Assembly: GCA_910588625.1 (NCBI GenBank)
Contig: CAJUQN010000073.1
Span: 1 to 14,279 of the forward strand
Length of the DNA: 14,279 nt
DNA from: an uncultured Oscillospiraceae bacterium
Lineage (GTDB): Bacteria; Bacillota; Clostridia; Oscillospirales; Oscillospiraceae
Direction: 5' to 3'
This document shows, one piece after another, positions 1 to 6,833 of this stretch. A model generated the notes under the pieces. It did no database searches. It worked only from the letters and a program-made list of their open reading frames with translations, and had not been told where the DNA came from. A program made the position numbers and the translations under genes. Each line of letters begins with the position of its first letter. Positions within the stretch are counted from its first letter, which is position 1.

Positions 1-122
1 AAAAACGACAAAATTTGTTCGGCGTTTTCTTACAATTTTAGATTGGCGTTGACATATCACACCTTTATTGACGACACCATCTAGATTCCCATAAACGCTC
101 CTAAAGTTTTTCTAAAGATATG

Positions 123-157
123 AAAAGCGGTCCCGGGCTTGGCCCGGGACCGCTTTT
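123..157 (-). terminator. Rho-independent terminator of the alpha/beta hydrolase gene
   Basis: A perfect 16-bp stem lies at 123-138 and 142-157 (arm AAAAGCGGTCCCGGGC) with a 3-nt loop. It begins 9 nt after the hydrolase stop codon. Read on the minus strand, the GC-rich stem ends in four U residues. The arms also begin with AAAA, so it could work on the plus strand, but no plus-strand gene ends here. Confidence 0.85.
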
Positions 158-166
158 GGCTCATAA

Positions 167-1120
167 TCAATGCAGCAAAAACCTTCCCACGTGCTCCATA
201 GCCTCCGCCGCCTTTCTGATGGGCATCATCTGGAACACATGCCACATCTCCGTCCACTCCTCCATCTGGCACAGCACTCCCGCCGCGCGCATCCGGTCCC
301 GGAGCTGCTCTGAATCGGAGTACAGCAGCTCGTTGCTGCCCACCTGAATCATCGTAGGCGGGAAACCCGTGAAATCTCCGAACAGCGGAGACAGCATGGG
401 ATTGGTCAGATCGGCGTCCCCGGCGTAGGCCGTCCGCACCGCTCGAACATACTCCATGGTGATGGTGGGGTCCAGCTCCGCCCGCTCGGTGTAGGACTTT
501 CCGCTAGCGGTCATGTCCGTCCAAGGGGACAGCAGCACCAGCCGTTTGGGAAGCCGGCGTCCCTCCGCCTTGAGGCGGTGGAGCAGGACAAGGGCCAGAT
601 TCCCCCCTGCGGAGTCCCCTGCTACGGTGATGTCCCGTGCTCCGTAACCCTGATACATCAAGTGATCCCACACCCGGACCGCGTCCTCCACTGCCGCCGG
701 ATAGGGATTCTCCGGCGCTAAGCGGTACTCAAAGCACAGCGTCTCCCGCCCGGAGACGTGGGACAGCTTGGAGGCCAAGGGCCGGGAATAGCCCAGGTTG
801 CCGCTGGTATATCCGCCCCCGTGGCAGTATAAAATGATCTGCGACCGGTCGTGGCCCCAATCGGGCCGGACCCAGGCGGCTTTGATCCCATCCAACTCGA
901 AGGGCTCCCAGCGCATCCCCACCATGGGCGCGGCCAGACGGCCCAGAATGTCCTGTGCCGCCCGCTGGCGGGCCAGGTCCTCCAGCTCCATGGACTCCGC
1001 CGAGCTGACGGAGCGGATGGCCTTCAAGGCCTTCATCATCCGGGCCAGGCGCTTTTCCTCAGCCTGGGCCCGCTTCTCCTCGGAGTCTATGGGGCGGAAG
1101 CGCTTTGGTCTTCGTTCCAT
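167..1120 (-). CDS. alpha/beta hydrolase, hormone-sensitive-lipase type (esterase)
   Basis: This 317-residue protein is a probable cytoplasmic carboxylesterase of the HSL/Abhydrolase_3 family. The oxyanion-hole motif HGGG is at residues 100-103, the nucleophile motif GDSAG at 168-172 (Ser170), the family EYRLAPENPYPA stretch at 131-142, and the catalytic His in MWHVF at 292-296. The usual catalytic Asp position (GxxDxL) reads G-S-N263-E264-L, so the acid is either absent or supplied by Glu264. The charged N-terminal helix (1-60) has no signal peptide and probably forms the cap. The start at 1120 is supported by an AAGGGGG ribosome site just upstream. The gene is transcribed divergently from an acyltransferase operon, which suggests linked acyl-ester synthesis and turnover; that link is inference. 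Family assignment is secure, substrate unknown. Confidence 0.93.
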   Translation of the reverse strand: MERRPKRFRPIDSEEKRAQAEEKRLARMMKALKAIRSVSSAESMELEDLARQRAAQDILGRLAAPMVGMRWEPFELDGIKAAWVRPDWGHDRSQIILYCHGGGYTSGNLGYSRPLASKLSHVSGRETLCFEYRLAPENPYPAAVEDAVRVWDHLMYQGYGARDITVAGDSAGGNLALVLLHRLKAEGRRLPKRLVLLSPWTDMTASGKSYTERAELDPTITMEYVRAVRTAYAGDADLTNPMLSPLFGDFTGFPPTMIQVGSNELLYSDSEQLRDRMRAAGVLCQMEEWTEMWHVFQMMPIRKAAEAMEHVGRFLLH

Positions 1121-1151
1121 GGGAAAATCCCCCTTGTGTTATTTATTGTTC

Positions 1152-1180
1152 AATATATCACAAACACCCGTGTTTTTCAA
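1152..1180 (-). promoter_or_regulatory. Sigma-A promoter of the hydrolase gene
   Basis: On the minus strand, TTGAAA (1180-1175) is followed after exactly 17 nt by TATATT (1157-1152). A TG one base upstream makes it an extended -10. It lies 32 nt above the start codon. The -35 boxes of this promoter and the opposing one are only 12 bp apart. Confidence 0.75.
1162..1175. promoter_or_regulatory. Candidate operator: palindrome inside the hydrolase promoter
   Basis: AAACAC-CC-GTGTTT is a perfect 6-bp inverted repeat with a 2-nt centre. It occupies the spacer between the -35 and -10 boxes, touching the -35. A dimeric regulator bound here would block the hydrolase promoter and sit next to the opposing one. 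No regulator gene is present in the window. Confidence 0.45.
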
Positions 1181-1192
1181 TGGCCGCTCTTC

Positions 1193-1221
1193 TTGTGCTT
1201 TTGCCTTGGGTGTGATACACT
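1193..1221 (+). promoter_or_regulatory. Candidate promoter of the acyltransferase operon
   Basis: TTGTGC (1193-1198), a 17-nt spacer, then TACACT (1216-1221) with an extended TG upstream of the -10. The -35 box is poor, the spacing is ideal. Transcription would begin near 1228, leaving a leader of about 130 nt before the ATG at 1356. Confidence 0.45.
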
Positions 1222-1355
1222 GTGATTAGGGGCTCCGCAAAGCCGGCCTTTGGCTTTGTGGGGAAAGGAGACGCAACGGAGCAGAACGAGGAATAGCCGC
1301 AAGGCTATTGCTCATGCAGTGGACTTTACGTCGGCGCCAGAACGGGGGGGAGCAT

Positions 1356-2639
1356 ATGCCGCGGGAACAGGAATGGTACCGGCTAGACAACGCCGGTGTG
1401 CTCTACTCTGCTCTGAAAAAGGAAAAATACGCGCCGGTTTACCGCTTTTCCGCCGTCATGGACGAGAAGGTGAACCCGGAGGCCCTCCAGCGGGCGCTGG
1501 ACCGCACCATGCCCCGGTTTCCCACGTTCCGGGTGCGCATCCGCAAGGGGGTTTTCTGGTGCTATTTTGAGCCCAACCACAAGCCGGGTCCTTTTGTCAA
1601 GCCTGACATCTCCAACCCCTGCCAGCCCATGCGGGACCGGGAGGATAACGACTGGCTCATCCGCTTTTATTATTACGAAAACCGTATCTCCTTTGAGGCG
1701 TTCCACGCTATCTCCGACGGGAGCGGGGCGCTGGCCTTCTTTCGGACGGTGTTGGCGGAATACCTCCGGGACCGGGGCGTGGACATCCCCCCAGATCCGC
1801 TGATTTTGGATGTGACCCAGCCTTCCACCCAGGAGGAGGCGGAAGACGCCTACGGACGGTACGCCGGAAAGCAGATTCTGCGCAAAAGCCTCCAAAAAAC
1901 CGCCTACTCCAACACCAGCCCCCAGGAGCCATTTTATACGCTGAACGTAACCATGGGCCTGATGTCGGTGGCAGCCCTCAAGGCGAAGGCCAAGGAGTAC
2001 GGGGCCACCATCAACGAGTATCTGACGGCGGTGCTTTTACTGTCCCTGATGGAAAAACAGCGCTCGGAGCATCCCCACCGTCAGAAGCCCGTGGCGCTGG
2101 CCATTCCGGTGAATCTGCGCAGCTGGTTCCCCTCCGGCACTCTGCGAAATTTCATGCTGACCCTGCGCCCCTGTGTGGATCCCACTCTGGGGGAGTACAC
2201 CTTAGAAGACCTCATCCGGTACGTCCATCACTTCATGGGCCTGGCCCTGAACCGGCCCGAGATGCAGGCCGCCGTCACAGGCAATGTCCGGTTTACCCAA
2301 AACCGATTTTTACAGATCATCCCGTTGTTTCTGAAAAAGCCTATCATGGCCTTTTCCTATTGGCTGGTGGCGGTCCGGCCCTTTACCGCCACCTTTACCA
2401 ACCCCGGAGCCGTCCCCCTGCCCTCCTCCATGGTTCCCCACATCCAGCGTATGGAGGTGATTTTGGGCCAGGCCACCCGGCCATCCCCCCACTGCGCCGC
2501 CATCAGCTGCGGGGACGTGATGGAGGTGACCTTTGCGGGCACCGGAGTTTCCAGCGAGACGGAACGGCTGTTTTTCACCCACCTGGTCCGGGAGGGCATC
2601 CCGGTGAAGGTGATCTCCAACCGAAAGGAGGGCTCTTGA
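1356..2639 (+). CDS. condensation-fold acyltransferase (alcohol acetyltransferase / PapA-like)
   Basis: This 427-residue protein belongs to the BAHD/condensation-domain superfamily of CoA- or carrier-dependent acyltransferases. The catalytic H-x3-D-G motif is in FHAISDGSG (H117, D121, G122). A floor-loop-like FTATFTNPGAVP follows at 343-354, and PVNLRSWFP with TLRNF (251-266) is typical of the alcohol-acetyltransferase-like branch found in Clostridia. No adenylation or carrier domain is present, so it is a stand-alone enzyme, not part of an NRPS. I chose the ATG at 1356 over an in-frame ATG at 1308 because a GGGGGGGAG ribosome site lies 3 nt before it and the protein then starts at the conserved EWYRLDNA segment. 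It overlaps the next gene by one base (TGATG). Acyl donor and acceptor are unknown. Confidence 0.85.
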   Translation: MPREQEWYRLDNAGVLYSALKKEKYAPVYRFSAVMDEKVNPEALQRALDRTMPRFPTFRVRIRKGVFWCYFEPNHKPGPFVKPDISNPCQPMRDREDNDWLIRFYYYENRISFEAFHAISDGSGALAFFRTVLAEYLRDRGVDIPPDPLILDVTQPSTQEEAEDAYGRYAGKQILRKSLQKTAYSNTSPQEPFYTLNVTMGLMSVAALKAKAKEYGATINEYLTAVLLLSLMEKQRSEHPHRQKPVALAIPVNLRSWFPSGTLRNFMLTLRPCVDPTLGEYTLEDLIRYVHHFMGLALNRPEMQAAVTGNVRFTQNRFLQIIPLFLKKPIMAFSYWLVAVRPFTATFTNPGAVPLPSSMVPHIQRMEVILGQATRPSPHCAAISCGDVMEVTFAGTGVSSETERLFFTHLVREGIPVKVISNRKEGS

Positions 2640-3343
2640 TGTCATATTGTGTCAATTGCGGCGTGGAGCTGGACGGCACGGCGGCCTTCTGCCCCTTGTG
2701 CCAGGCTCCGGTGCGCAACCCCTACCAGCCTGTGGACCGGGACAGCCCTTCCCCCTTCCCTGTGGAGCCCAGCGAGGTGCCGCTGCCCCCTCAGAGAGCG
2801 GCGGCGGCGCTGGTATCCGCCATGCTGGGCTCGGTAGCGGTGTGCTGTGGATTGCTGAACATCATTCTGCTGGCTCGCCACATCTGGTCTCTCTATGTGA
2901 TCGGGGCAGCAGTCATGCTGTGGGTGTTCATTGTGCCGCCTCTGCTATGGCGGAAGCTCCCCTTACCGGTGATGACTCTGCTGGATGCGGCCGCCATCGG
3001 CCTCTACATCCTGCTCATCGCCTGGGAGCTGGACGGGCTGGACTGGTACGTCCACCTGGCCCTGCCCGCCGTGGTGCTGCTGGGGGTGATTTTACTGGTC
3101 CAGGTACTGCTGCTTCAGAAGGGGAAGCGTAGCATTCTGACCACCATCGCGCTGGTCATTGCTTCGGTGGCGGTGTATGTGGCGGGGCTGGAGCTGCTGG
3201 CGGACCTGTATTTCCATGGAGAATGGGGGCCGTCCTGGTCGCTGGTGGTGCTCATCGTGGCCGGGGCGCTGGAAATCCCCTTACTAGTGGTACGCCGGGT
3301 CCCCAGCTTGCGCCGGGAGGTTCGGCGGCGGTTCCATATGTAA
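2639..3343 (+). CDS. zinc-ribbon six-helix membrane protein (DUF6320-like)
   Basis: This 234-residue protein has an N-terminal zinc ribbon (C4-x2-C7 ... C18-x2-C21), a Pro-rich linker at 26-52, and about six hydrophobic helices near 55-78, 82-102, 110-130, 136-160, 166-190 and 200-218. It ends in a basic tail of five or more Arg. The start is certain: the ATG overlaps the preceding stop, and AAAGGAGGG is placed correctly at 2624-2632. From memory, this architecture next to a condensation-like acyltransferase matches DUF6320 proteins of Clostridia; that name needs a profile search. Tight translational coupling suggests it works with the acyltransferase at the membrane, for example by presenting or moving an acyl acceptor. 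That role is inference. Confidence 0.8.
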   Translation: MSYCVNCGVELDGTAAFCPLCQAPVRNPYQPVDRDSPSPFPVEPSEVPLPPQRAAAALVSAMLGSVAVCCGLLNIILLARHIWSLYVIGAAVMLWVFIVPPLLWRKLPLPVMTLLDAAAIGLYILLIAWELDGLDWYVHLALPAVVLLGVILLVQVLLLQKGKRSILTTIALVIASVAVYVAGLELLADLYFHGEWGPSWSLVVLIVAGALEIPLLVVRRVPSLRREVRRRFHM

Positions 3344-3377
3344 CCGCTCAAACACGTTGGAGAGAGGCAAACTAGCC

Positions 3378-3722
3378 ATGTTAGAAGAATTGATTGAGCT
3401 CATCCTGCCCACCATCATATCCATTTTGGAGCTGATGGGCATTTTCGTGGTAACCTTTAGCGCACTCCACGCCTTTGGGGAATATCTGCAAACCATTTTG
3501 TTCCACCGGATCTTTGACTTTAAGGTGGAGCTGGCCAACGGTTTAGCCACCGCCCTGGAGTTCAAAATGGCGGCGGAGATTCTCAAAACGGTACTGGTGC
3601 GGGAGCTGAGCGAGCTTCTGGTGCTGGGGGCGGTGATCGCCCTGCGGGCCCTGTTGAGCCTGCTAATCCACTTTGAGCTGAAAGGCGAACAGAGGCAGGC
3701 CGGACATGATGAAAAGCGCTAA
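3378..3722 (+). CDS. DUF1622 family membrane protein
   Basis: This 114-residue protein has three probable membrane segments (about 6-32, 52-62 and 78-98). It carries the conserved DUF1622 core: FGEY, then ELANGLATALEFKMAAEILK at 51-70, then VRELSELLVLGAVIALRALL. Length is normal for the family. The ATG at 3378 is preceded at 10 nt by AGAGAGG. An in-frame TTG at 3357 is less likely because it would place that ribosome site inside the gene. It lies 34 nt behind the zinc-ribbon gene on the same strand and is probably in the same operon. Function is unknown for the whole family. Confidence 0.85.
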   Translation: MLEELIELILPTIISILELMGIFVVTFSALHAFGEYLQTILFHRIFDFKVELANGLATALEFKMAAEILKTVLVRELSELLVLGAVIALRALLSLLIHFELKGEQRQAGHDEKR

Positions 3723-3747
3723 ACGGCATGCGGGAAGGCCGTCTTTT
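3723..3747 (+). terminator. Weak candidate terminator after the DUF1622 gene
   Basis: ACGGC (3723-3727) pairs with GCCGT (3738-3742) around a 10-nt loop and is followed by CTTTT. It is immediately after the DUF1622 stop and immediately before the ATG of the MATE remnant. The 5-bp stem is short, so termination would be partial at best. Confidence 0.3.
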
Positions 3748-4105
3748 ATGAAACAAACCGGGAGCATTATCGAGAGGCCTATCCTGTCCCCGCTGCTGCC
3801 CTTTACTGCTCCAGTACTGCTGGCGCTGTTTTACAGGCTATATACGGCGCGGTGGACCTGATAGCGGTCGGCCAATTTGGCCAGCCCACCGACGTGTCCG
3901 CCGTACCCACCGGCAGCCAGGTAATGCACACCGTCACCTGCCCGGTCGCAGGGTTGTTCATGGGCGCCACGGTGCTGGCCCGGGGAGTCAGCGTGGCGCT
4001 GAACTGGTGTTCGTAGCCCACCGGGGGCTCCCCTCCTCCTTTGGGCAGTCCCTGTCCGCCTTCGTGGCCCAGAACATCGGCGCCGGACGGCGGGATTGGG
4101 CGAAA
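3748..4105 (+). pseudogene. MATE family multidrug efflux pump, degraded remnant
   Basis: Three pieces of one MATE transporter lie in order in different frames. Frame A (3748 to about 3830) begins MKQTGSIIERPILSPLLPFT and reads into the first helix, VLLALF. A run of four T at 3829-3832 is one base short. Restoring that T continues the family sequence in frame B: LQAIYGAVDLIAVGQF, then DVSAVPTGSQVMHTVT and GLFMGATVLARG, ending at a stop at 4014-4016. Frame C (4007-4105) then gives SSFGQSLSAFVAQNIGAGRR, a segment that belongs roughly two hundred residues further along in intact MATE proteins (about 450 residues). So one frameshift, one large internal deletion and loss of the C-terminal half are visible. 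The gene is non-functional. Confidence 0.85.
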
Positions 4106-4137
4106 AAGCCGGACGGCCCTAACGGGTCGCCCGGCTT
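4103..4137 (-). terminator. Rho-independent terminator of the amino-acid ABC operon
   Basis: The 14-nt arms at 4106-4119 and 4124-4137 pair with one mismatch and one G-U wobble around a 4-nt loop. On the minus strand the stem ends in GGCUUUUU. It starts 14 nt after the ATPase stop codon. Confidence 0.8.
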
Positions 4138-4151
4138 CTCTTTGATTGTGC

Positions 4152-4937
4152 TCAGTGCTCCGAATAGCGGGAGAGAAATTGTTTTGTACGCGCCTCTTGA
4201 GGGTCCCCGATGACCATATGGGCAGGGCCCTGCTCCACAATGACGCCGCCGTCCATGAAGATGACCTGGTCGGCCACGTCCCGGGCAAAGGCCATCTCGT
4301 GGGTGACGATGACCATGGTGGTCTGCTGATCGGCCAGAGAGCGAATGACCCTCAGCACCTCGCCGGTGAGCTCTGGGTCCAGGGCGGAGGTAGGCTCGTC
4401 AAAGCACAGAATATCCGGGTGAAGGGCCAGCGCCCGGGCGATGGCCACTCTCTGCTGCTGTCCGCCGGACAGCTGGTGGGGATAGTGCCCTTCCCGGTCG
4501 CTGAGGCCCATCTGAGCCAGCAGCTCCCGGCCCTGAGCCTCGATTCCGGCGACAATCCGTTTTTTGTCAGCCTTGTAGTCCTCCCGCTCCTTAGCCAGCA
4601 GCTCACCTGCTAGAGTCACGTTTTCCAGCGCCGTGTACTGGGGAAACAGGTTGAAGGACTGGAACACCAGCCCGAAGTGGAGCCGCTTTTTGCGAATGGC
4701 CGCCTCGGAGCGGGTTGCGGAGACCTTCGCGTCAAACAGAATCTCACCAGCGACCTTGATGGTCCCCTTGTCCGGGGTCTCCAAAAAGTTCAGACAGCGC
4801 AGCAGCGTAGTCTTGCCCGACCCGGAGGAGCCGATGATGGCCAGGGCCTGGCCCTGCTCCAGGTTGAAGCTGATATCCTTCAGCACCTGGGTGGAACCGA
4901 AATGCTTTTCAATGTGATGTACTTCCAAAAGCGCCAT
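4152..4937 (-). CDS. polar amino-acid ABC transporter, ATP-binding protein
   Basis: This 261-residue cytoplasmic ATPase powers an importer of the GlnQ/HisP class. Walker A is GSSGSGKT (36-43), the Q-loop is VFQSFNLFPQ (91-100), the signature is LSGGQ (156-160), Walker B is ILCFDEP (176-182) with the D-loop SALD just after, and the H-loop His is H213 in VTHEM. A charged insert of about 20 residues (67-87) between Walker A and the Q-loop makes it slightly longer than GlnQ. Its ribosome site (GAGGAGGGG) overlaps the permease stop codon 15 nt upstream, so the two are translationally linked. It is the last gene of the lipoprotein-permease-ATPase operon. The exact amino acid cannot be told from this subunit. 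Confidence 0.97.
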   Translation of the reverse strand: MALLEVHHIEKHFGSTQVLKDISFNLEQGQALAIIGSSGSGKTTLLRCLNFLETPDKGTIKVAGEILFDAKVSATRSEAAIRKKRLHFGLVFQSFNLFPQYTALENVTLAGELLAKEREDYKADKKRIVAGIEAQGRELLAQMGLSDREGHYPHQLSGGQQQRVAIARALALHPDILCFDEPTSALDPELTGEVLRVIRSLADQQTTMVIVTHEMAFARDVADQVIFMDGGVIVEQGPAHMVIGDPQEARTKQFLSRYSEH

Positions 4938-4952
4938 GGTCTCATCCCCTCC

Positions 4953-5636
4953 TCAGTGGAAGAATTCCAGCTTTTTTTCCAGCCGATTCAGCAGGATGGT
5001 GGCCACGCCGCTGAACACCAGGTAGTATACCGCTGTGAAAAACAGCGGCCACACCCGTCCCGCATAGCCCTGGTTGCCCGTCATAAAGGACTCGCCCATC
5101 CAAATGATCTCCTGGAGGGCAATGACCCGGGCCAGAGAGGTGTCCTTCACCAGAGTGATGACCTCGTTGGACATGGGGGGAACGATGCGCTTAATCATCT
5201 GTAGCAGGGTAACCTGGAAGAAAATCTGTCGCCGGGTCATGCCCAGCACCAGCCCAGCCTCCTGCTGTCCGGAGGGCACTCCCTGGATGCCGCCCCGGTA
5301 GATCTCGGAAAAGTAACAGGCATAGTTCAGCACAAAGGCCACGGCCACCGCCGTAAACCGTCCGCTCTCCCCGCTGCCCCAGGAGAACAGCTTTATCAGC
5401 GGGGGCACATAGTAAAGGGCAATGATCTGGAGCACCAGCGGCGTGCCCCGGACAGCCCAAATCACCAGCCGGGTCAGCCAGCGCAGGGGTGGGAACCGGC
5501 TCATGGAGCCGAAGGACACCACCAGCCCTAAGGGGATGGCCCCTGCCAGCGTGATAAAAAACAGCTGTAGGGTGCGCACAAACCCGGCGTTCAAGGCGGC
5601 AAAAACGGTTTGAAATTCGGCGGAGGCAAAAAACAT
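4953..5636 (-). CDS. polar amino-acid ABC transporter, permease (HisM/GlnP type)
   Basis: This 227-residue integral membrane protein has about five transmembrane helices. The N-terminal family signature RTLQLFFITL is at 21-30 and RGTPLVLQ at 63-70. The cytoplasmic EAA loop that contacts the ATPase is at about 117-137 (GVPSGQQEAGLVLGMTRRQ), followed by KDTSLA at 164-169. Length is normal. With only one permease gene in the operon, the importer probably uses a homodimer. The start at 5634-5636 is preceded by an AGAGAGGA ribosome site. Confidence 0.96.
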   Translation of the reverse strand: MFFASAEFQTVFAALNAGFVRTLQLFFITLAGAIPLGLVVSFGSMSRFPPLRWLTRLVIWAVRGTPLVLQIIALYYVPPLIKLFSWGSGESGRFTAVAVAFVLNYACYFSEIYRGGIQGVPSGQQEAGLVLGMTRRQIFFQVTLLQMIKRIVPPMSNEVITLVKDTSLARVIALQEIIWMGESFMTGNQGYAGRVWPLFFTAVYYLVFSGVATILLNRLEKKLEFFH

Positions 5637-5682
5637 GGAATCCGTCCTCTCTTTTTCTCTCTGCGGGGAAATCGCCGGGGTC

Positions 5683-6576
5683 TTAGTCCAGGATCACGGA
5701 CTCCTGTACGCCGTAGGCCTCAGCGGTGGACAGGGCGGTGCCGTCGGTCACGCTGGCGGCCCAGAAGTCGTTGAATGCCTCCACCAGGTCGGAGCCGGTG
5801 CGGAAGCCCACACCGTAGTTCTCGGAGTCCAGCCCCTGGACGGTGTTCAAGTTCAGCGTAAAGGTCAGGTTGTCATAGCTGGTGCCCTCGCCAATCATAG
5901 CGCCCGCCATGAGCAGGTCGATGACGGCGGCGTCGGAGGCGCCGGCGGAGACCTCCAGCAGGGTGTCAGACTGCTTCTGCACGGGGGTGGTGGAGGCGCC
6001 CAATGCTTCGGCGGCGTCTTCGCCGGCTGAGCCGGCCTCGACAGCTACGCTCAAGCCCTCCAGGGTGGCCAGGTCCGTAAACTCAGCAGCCTTGTCGGTG
6101 GGGACCACCAGCACCTGAGCGTTCACGCAGTAGGGCACAGAGGTAGACATGGCCGCCATAACCTCGTCGTTGAGCGTCATGCCGTTCCACACGCAGTCGA
6201 TGGTCTTGCCGTCCAGCTCGAACACCTTATAGTCCCAGTTGATCTCGGAGAACTCCACATTCACACCCAAGCTGGCGGCAAAGGCCTTGGCCATGTCGGC
6301 GTCGAAGCCGATCCACTCGCCGCTGGCGTCCTGATAGTCCATGGGCTCGAAGTTGGTGATGCCCACCACCAGAGTGCCCTTCTCCTTCACATAGGCCAGG
6401 TCGCTGTCGCCTTCGGCAGGCTTGCTGGCATCGGGGGCGGTGCTCTCCTCGGCGGCAGTGCTGGGGGCGGCGCTGGCATCAGTACCCTTATCGGCGGTGT
6501 TGTCGCCGTTGGAGCAGGCGGCCAGCGTCAGGCCCATGGTCAGGGCCAAAAGCAATGCAAGCAGTTTCTTTTTCAT
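5683..6576 (-). CDS. amino-acid ABC transporter, substrate-binding lipoprotein
   Basis: This 297-residue extracytoplasmic receptor of the SBP_bac_3 family delivers ligand to the permease encoded 46 bp downstream. It has a lipoprotein signal peptide MKKKLLALLLALTMGLTLAAC with Cys21 as the lipidated residue, then an Ala/Ser/Thr/Asp-rich tether (22-60) and the binding domain from YVKEKGTLVVGI (62-73). I moved the start to 6576: it has an AGAGAGGA ribosome site and gives a proper signal peptide, whereas upstream in-frame ATGs would bury that signal. The usual ligand-carboxylate Arg of this family (as in the TPER segment) is replaced: the motif reads MTLNDEVMAAM with Val139. The binding mode or ligand may therefore differ from classical Gln/His receptors. 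Confidence 0.95.
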   Translation of the reverse strand: MKKKLLALLLALTMGLTLAACSNGDNTADKGTDASAAPSTAAEESTAPDASKPAEGDSDLAYVKEKGTLVVGITNFEPMDYQDASGEWIGFDADMAKAFAASLGVNVEFSEINWDYKVFELDGKTIDCVWNGMTLNDEVMAAMSTSVPYCVNAQVLVVPTDKAAEFTDLATLEGLSVAVEAGSAGEDAAEALGASTTPVQKQSDTLLEVSAGASDAAVIDLLMAGAMIGEGTSYDNLTFTLNLNTVQGLDSENYGVGFRTGSDLVEAFNDFWAASVTDGTALSTAEAYGVQESVILD

Positions 6577-6643
6577 TTTGTTTGTTCCTCTCTTCAAAAG
6601 TGGTTGCGCGGAGTAAATCATACGATCCTCAAATCGCTTTACC

Positions 6644-6690
6644 GTGCTACCACAACAGTGTGATAATGTAAAGAGGAAAACATATTTTCC
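6644..6690 (-). promoter_or_regulatory. Candidate promoter and palindrome upstream of the ABC operon
   Basis: On the minus strand TTTACA (6672-6667) is followed after 17 nt by TAGCAC, a weak -10. Just upstream of the -35 is the perfect inverted repeat GGAAAA-N4-TTTTCC (6675-6690), suitable for an activator or repressor dimer. A TATGAT closer to the gene (in GATCGTATGATT) is an alternative -10 with no good -35. Confidence 0.3.
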
Positions 6691-6777
6691 CACCATCTTC
6701 TCCATTTTGCCTATTGATTCGCTTCACGCAAATGGCCGCCCTTGGGCACAAGGCTCAGCATCGGACTTTAAATCAAG

Positions 6778-6826
6778 AAAAAGCGGACATTGAGGGCAGT
6801 TTTCAGACTGCCCTCAATGTCCGCTT
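6778..6826 (-). terminator. Strong Rho-independent terminator
   Basis: A perfect 20-bp stem at 6781-6800 and 6807-6826 has a 6-nt loop (TTTCAG). On the minus strand it ends in UUUUU. It follows directly (8 nt) after the stop codon of a decayed gene end at 6834. It is also the only convincing terminator downstream of the aspartate aminotransferase gene. Confidence 0.85.
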
Positions 6827-6833
6827 CATCATG

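Noticed and set aside
49..77. Perfect TTGACA near the left edge as a promoter
   Set aside because: No -10 box occurs at 16-18 nt and no gene follows in that direction.
1308..1355. Upstream ATG of the acyltransferase frame
   Set aside because: It would add 16 basic residues not matching the family and has no ribosome site. The ATG at 1356 has one.
6640..6672. Possible T-box or riboswitch leader before the amino-acid transporter (TGTGGTAGCACGG resembles part of a T-box)
   Set aside because: The T-box core (GGGUGGNACCGCG) does not match, the leader is short, and no terminator/antiterminator pair follows.
6577..6705. Longer start for the substrate-binding protein
   Set aside because: It would put 43 residues ahead of a complete lipoprotein signal peptide and span the promoter-like DNA.
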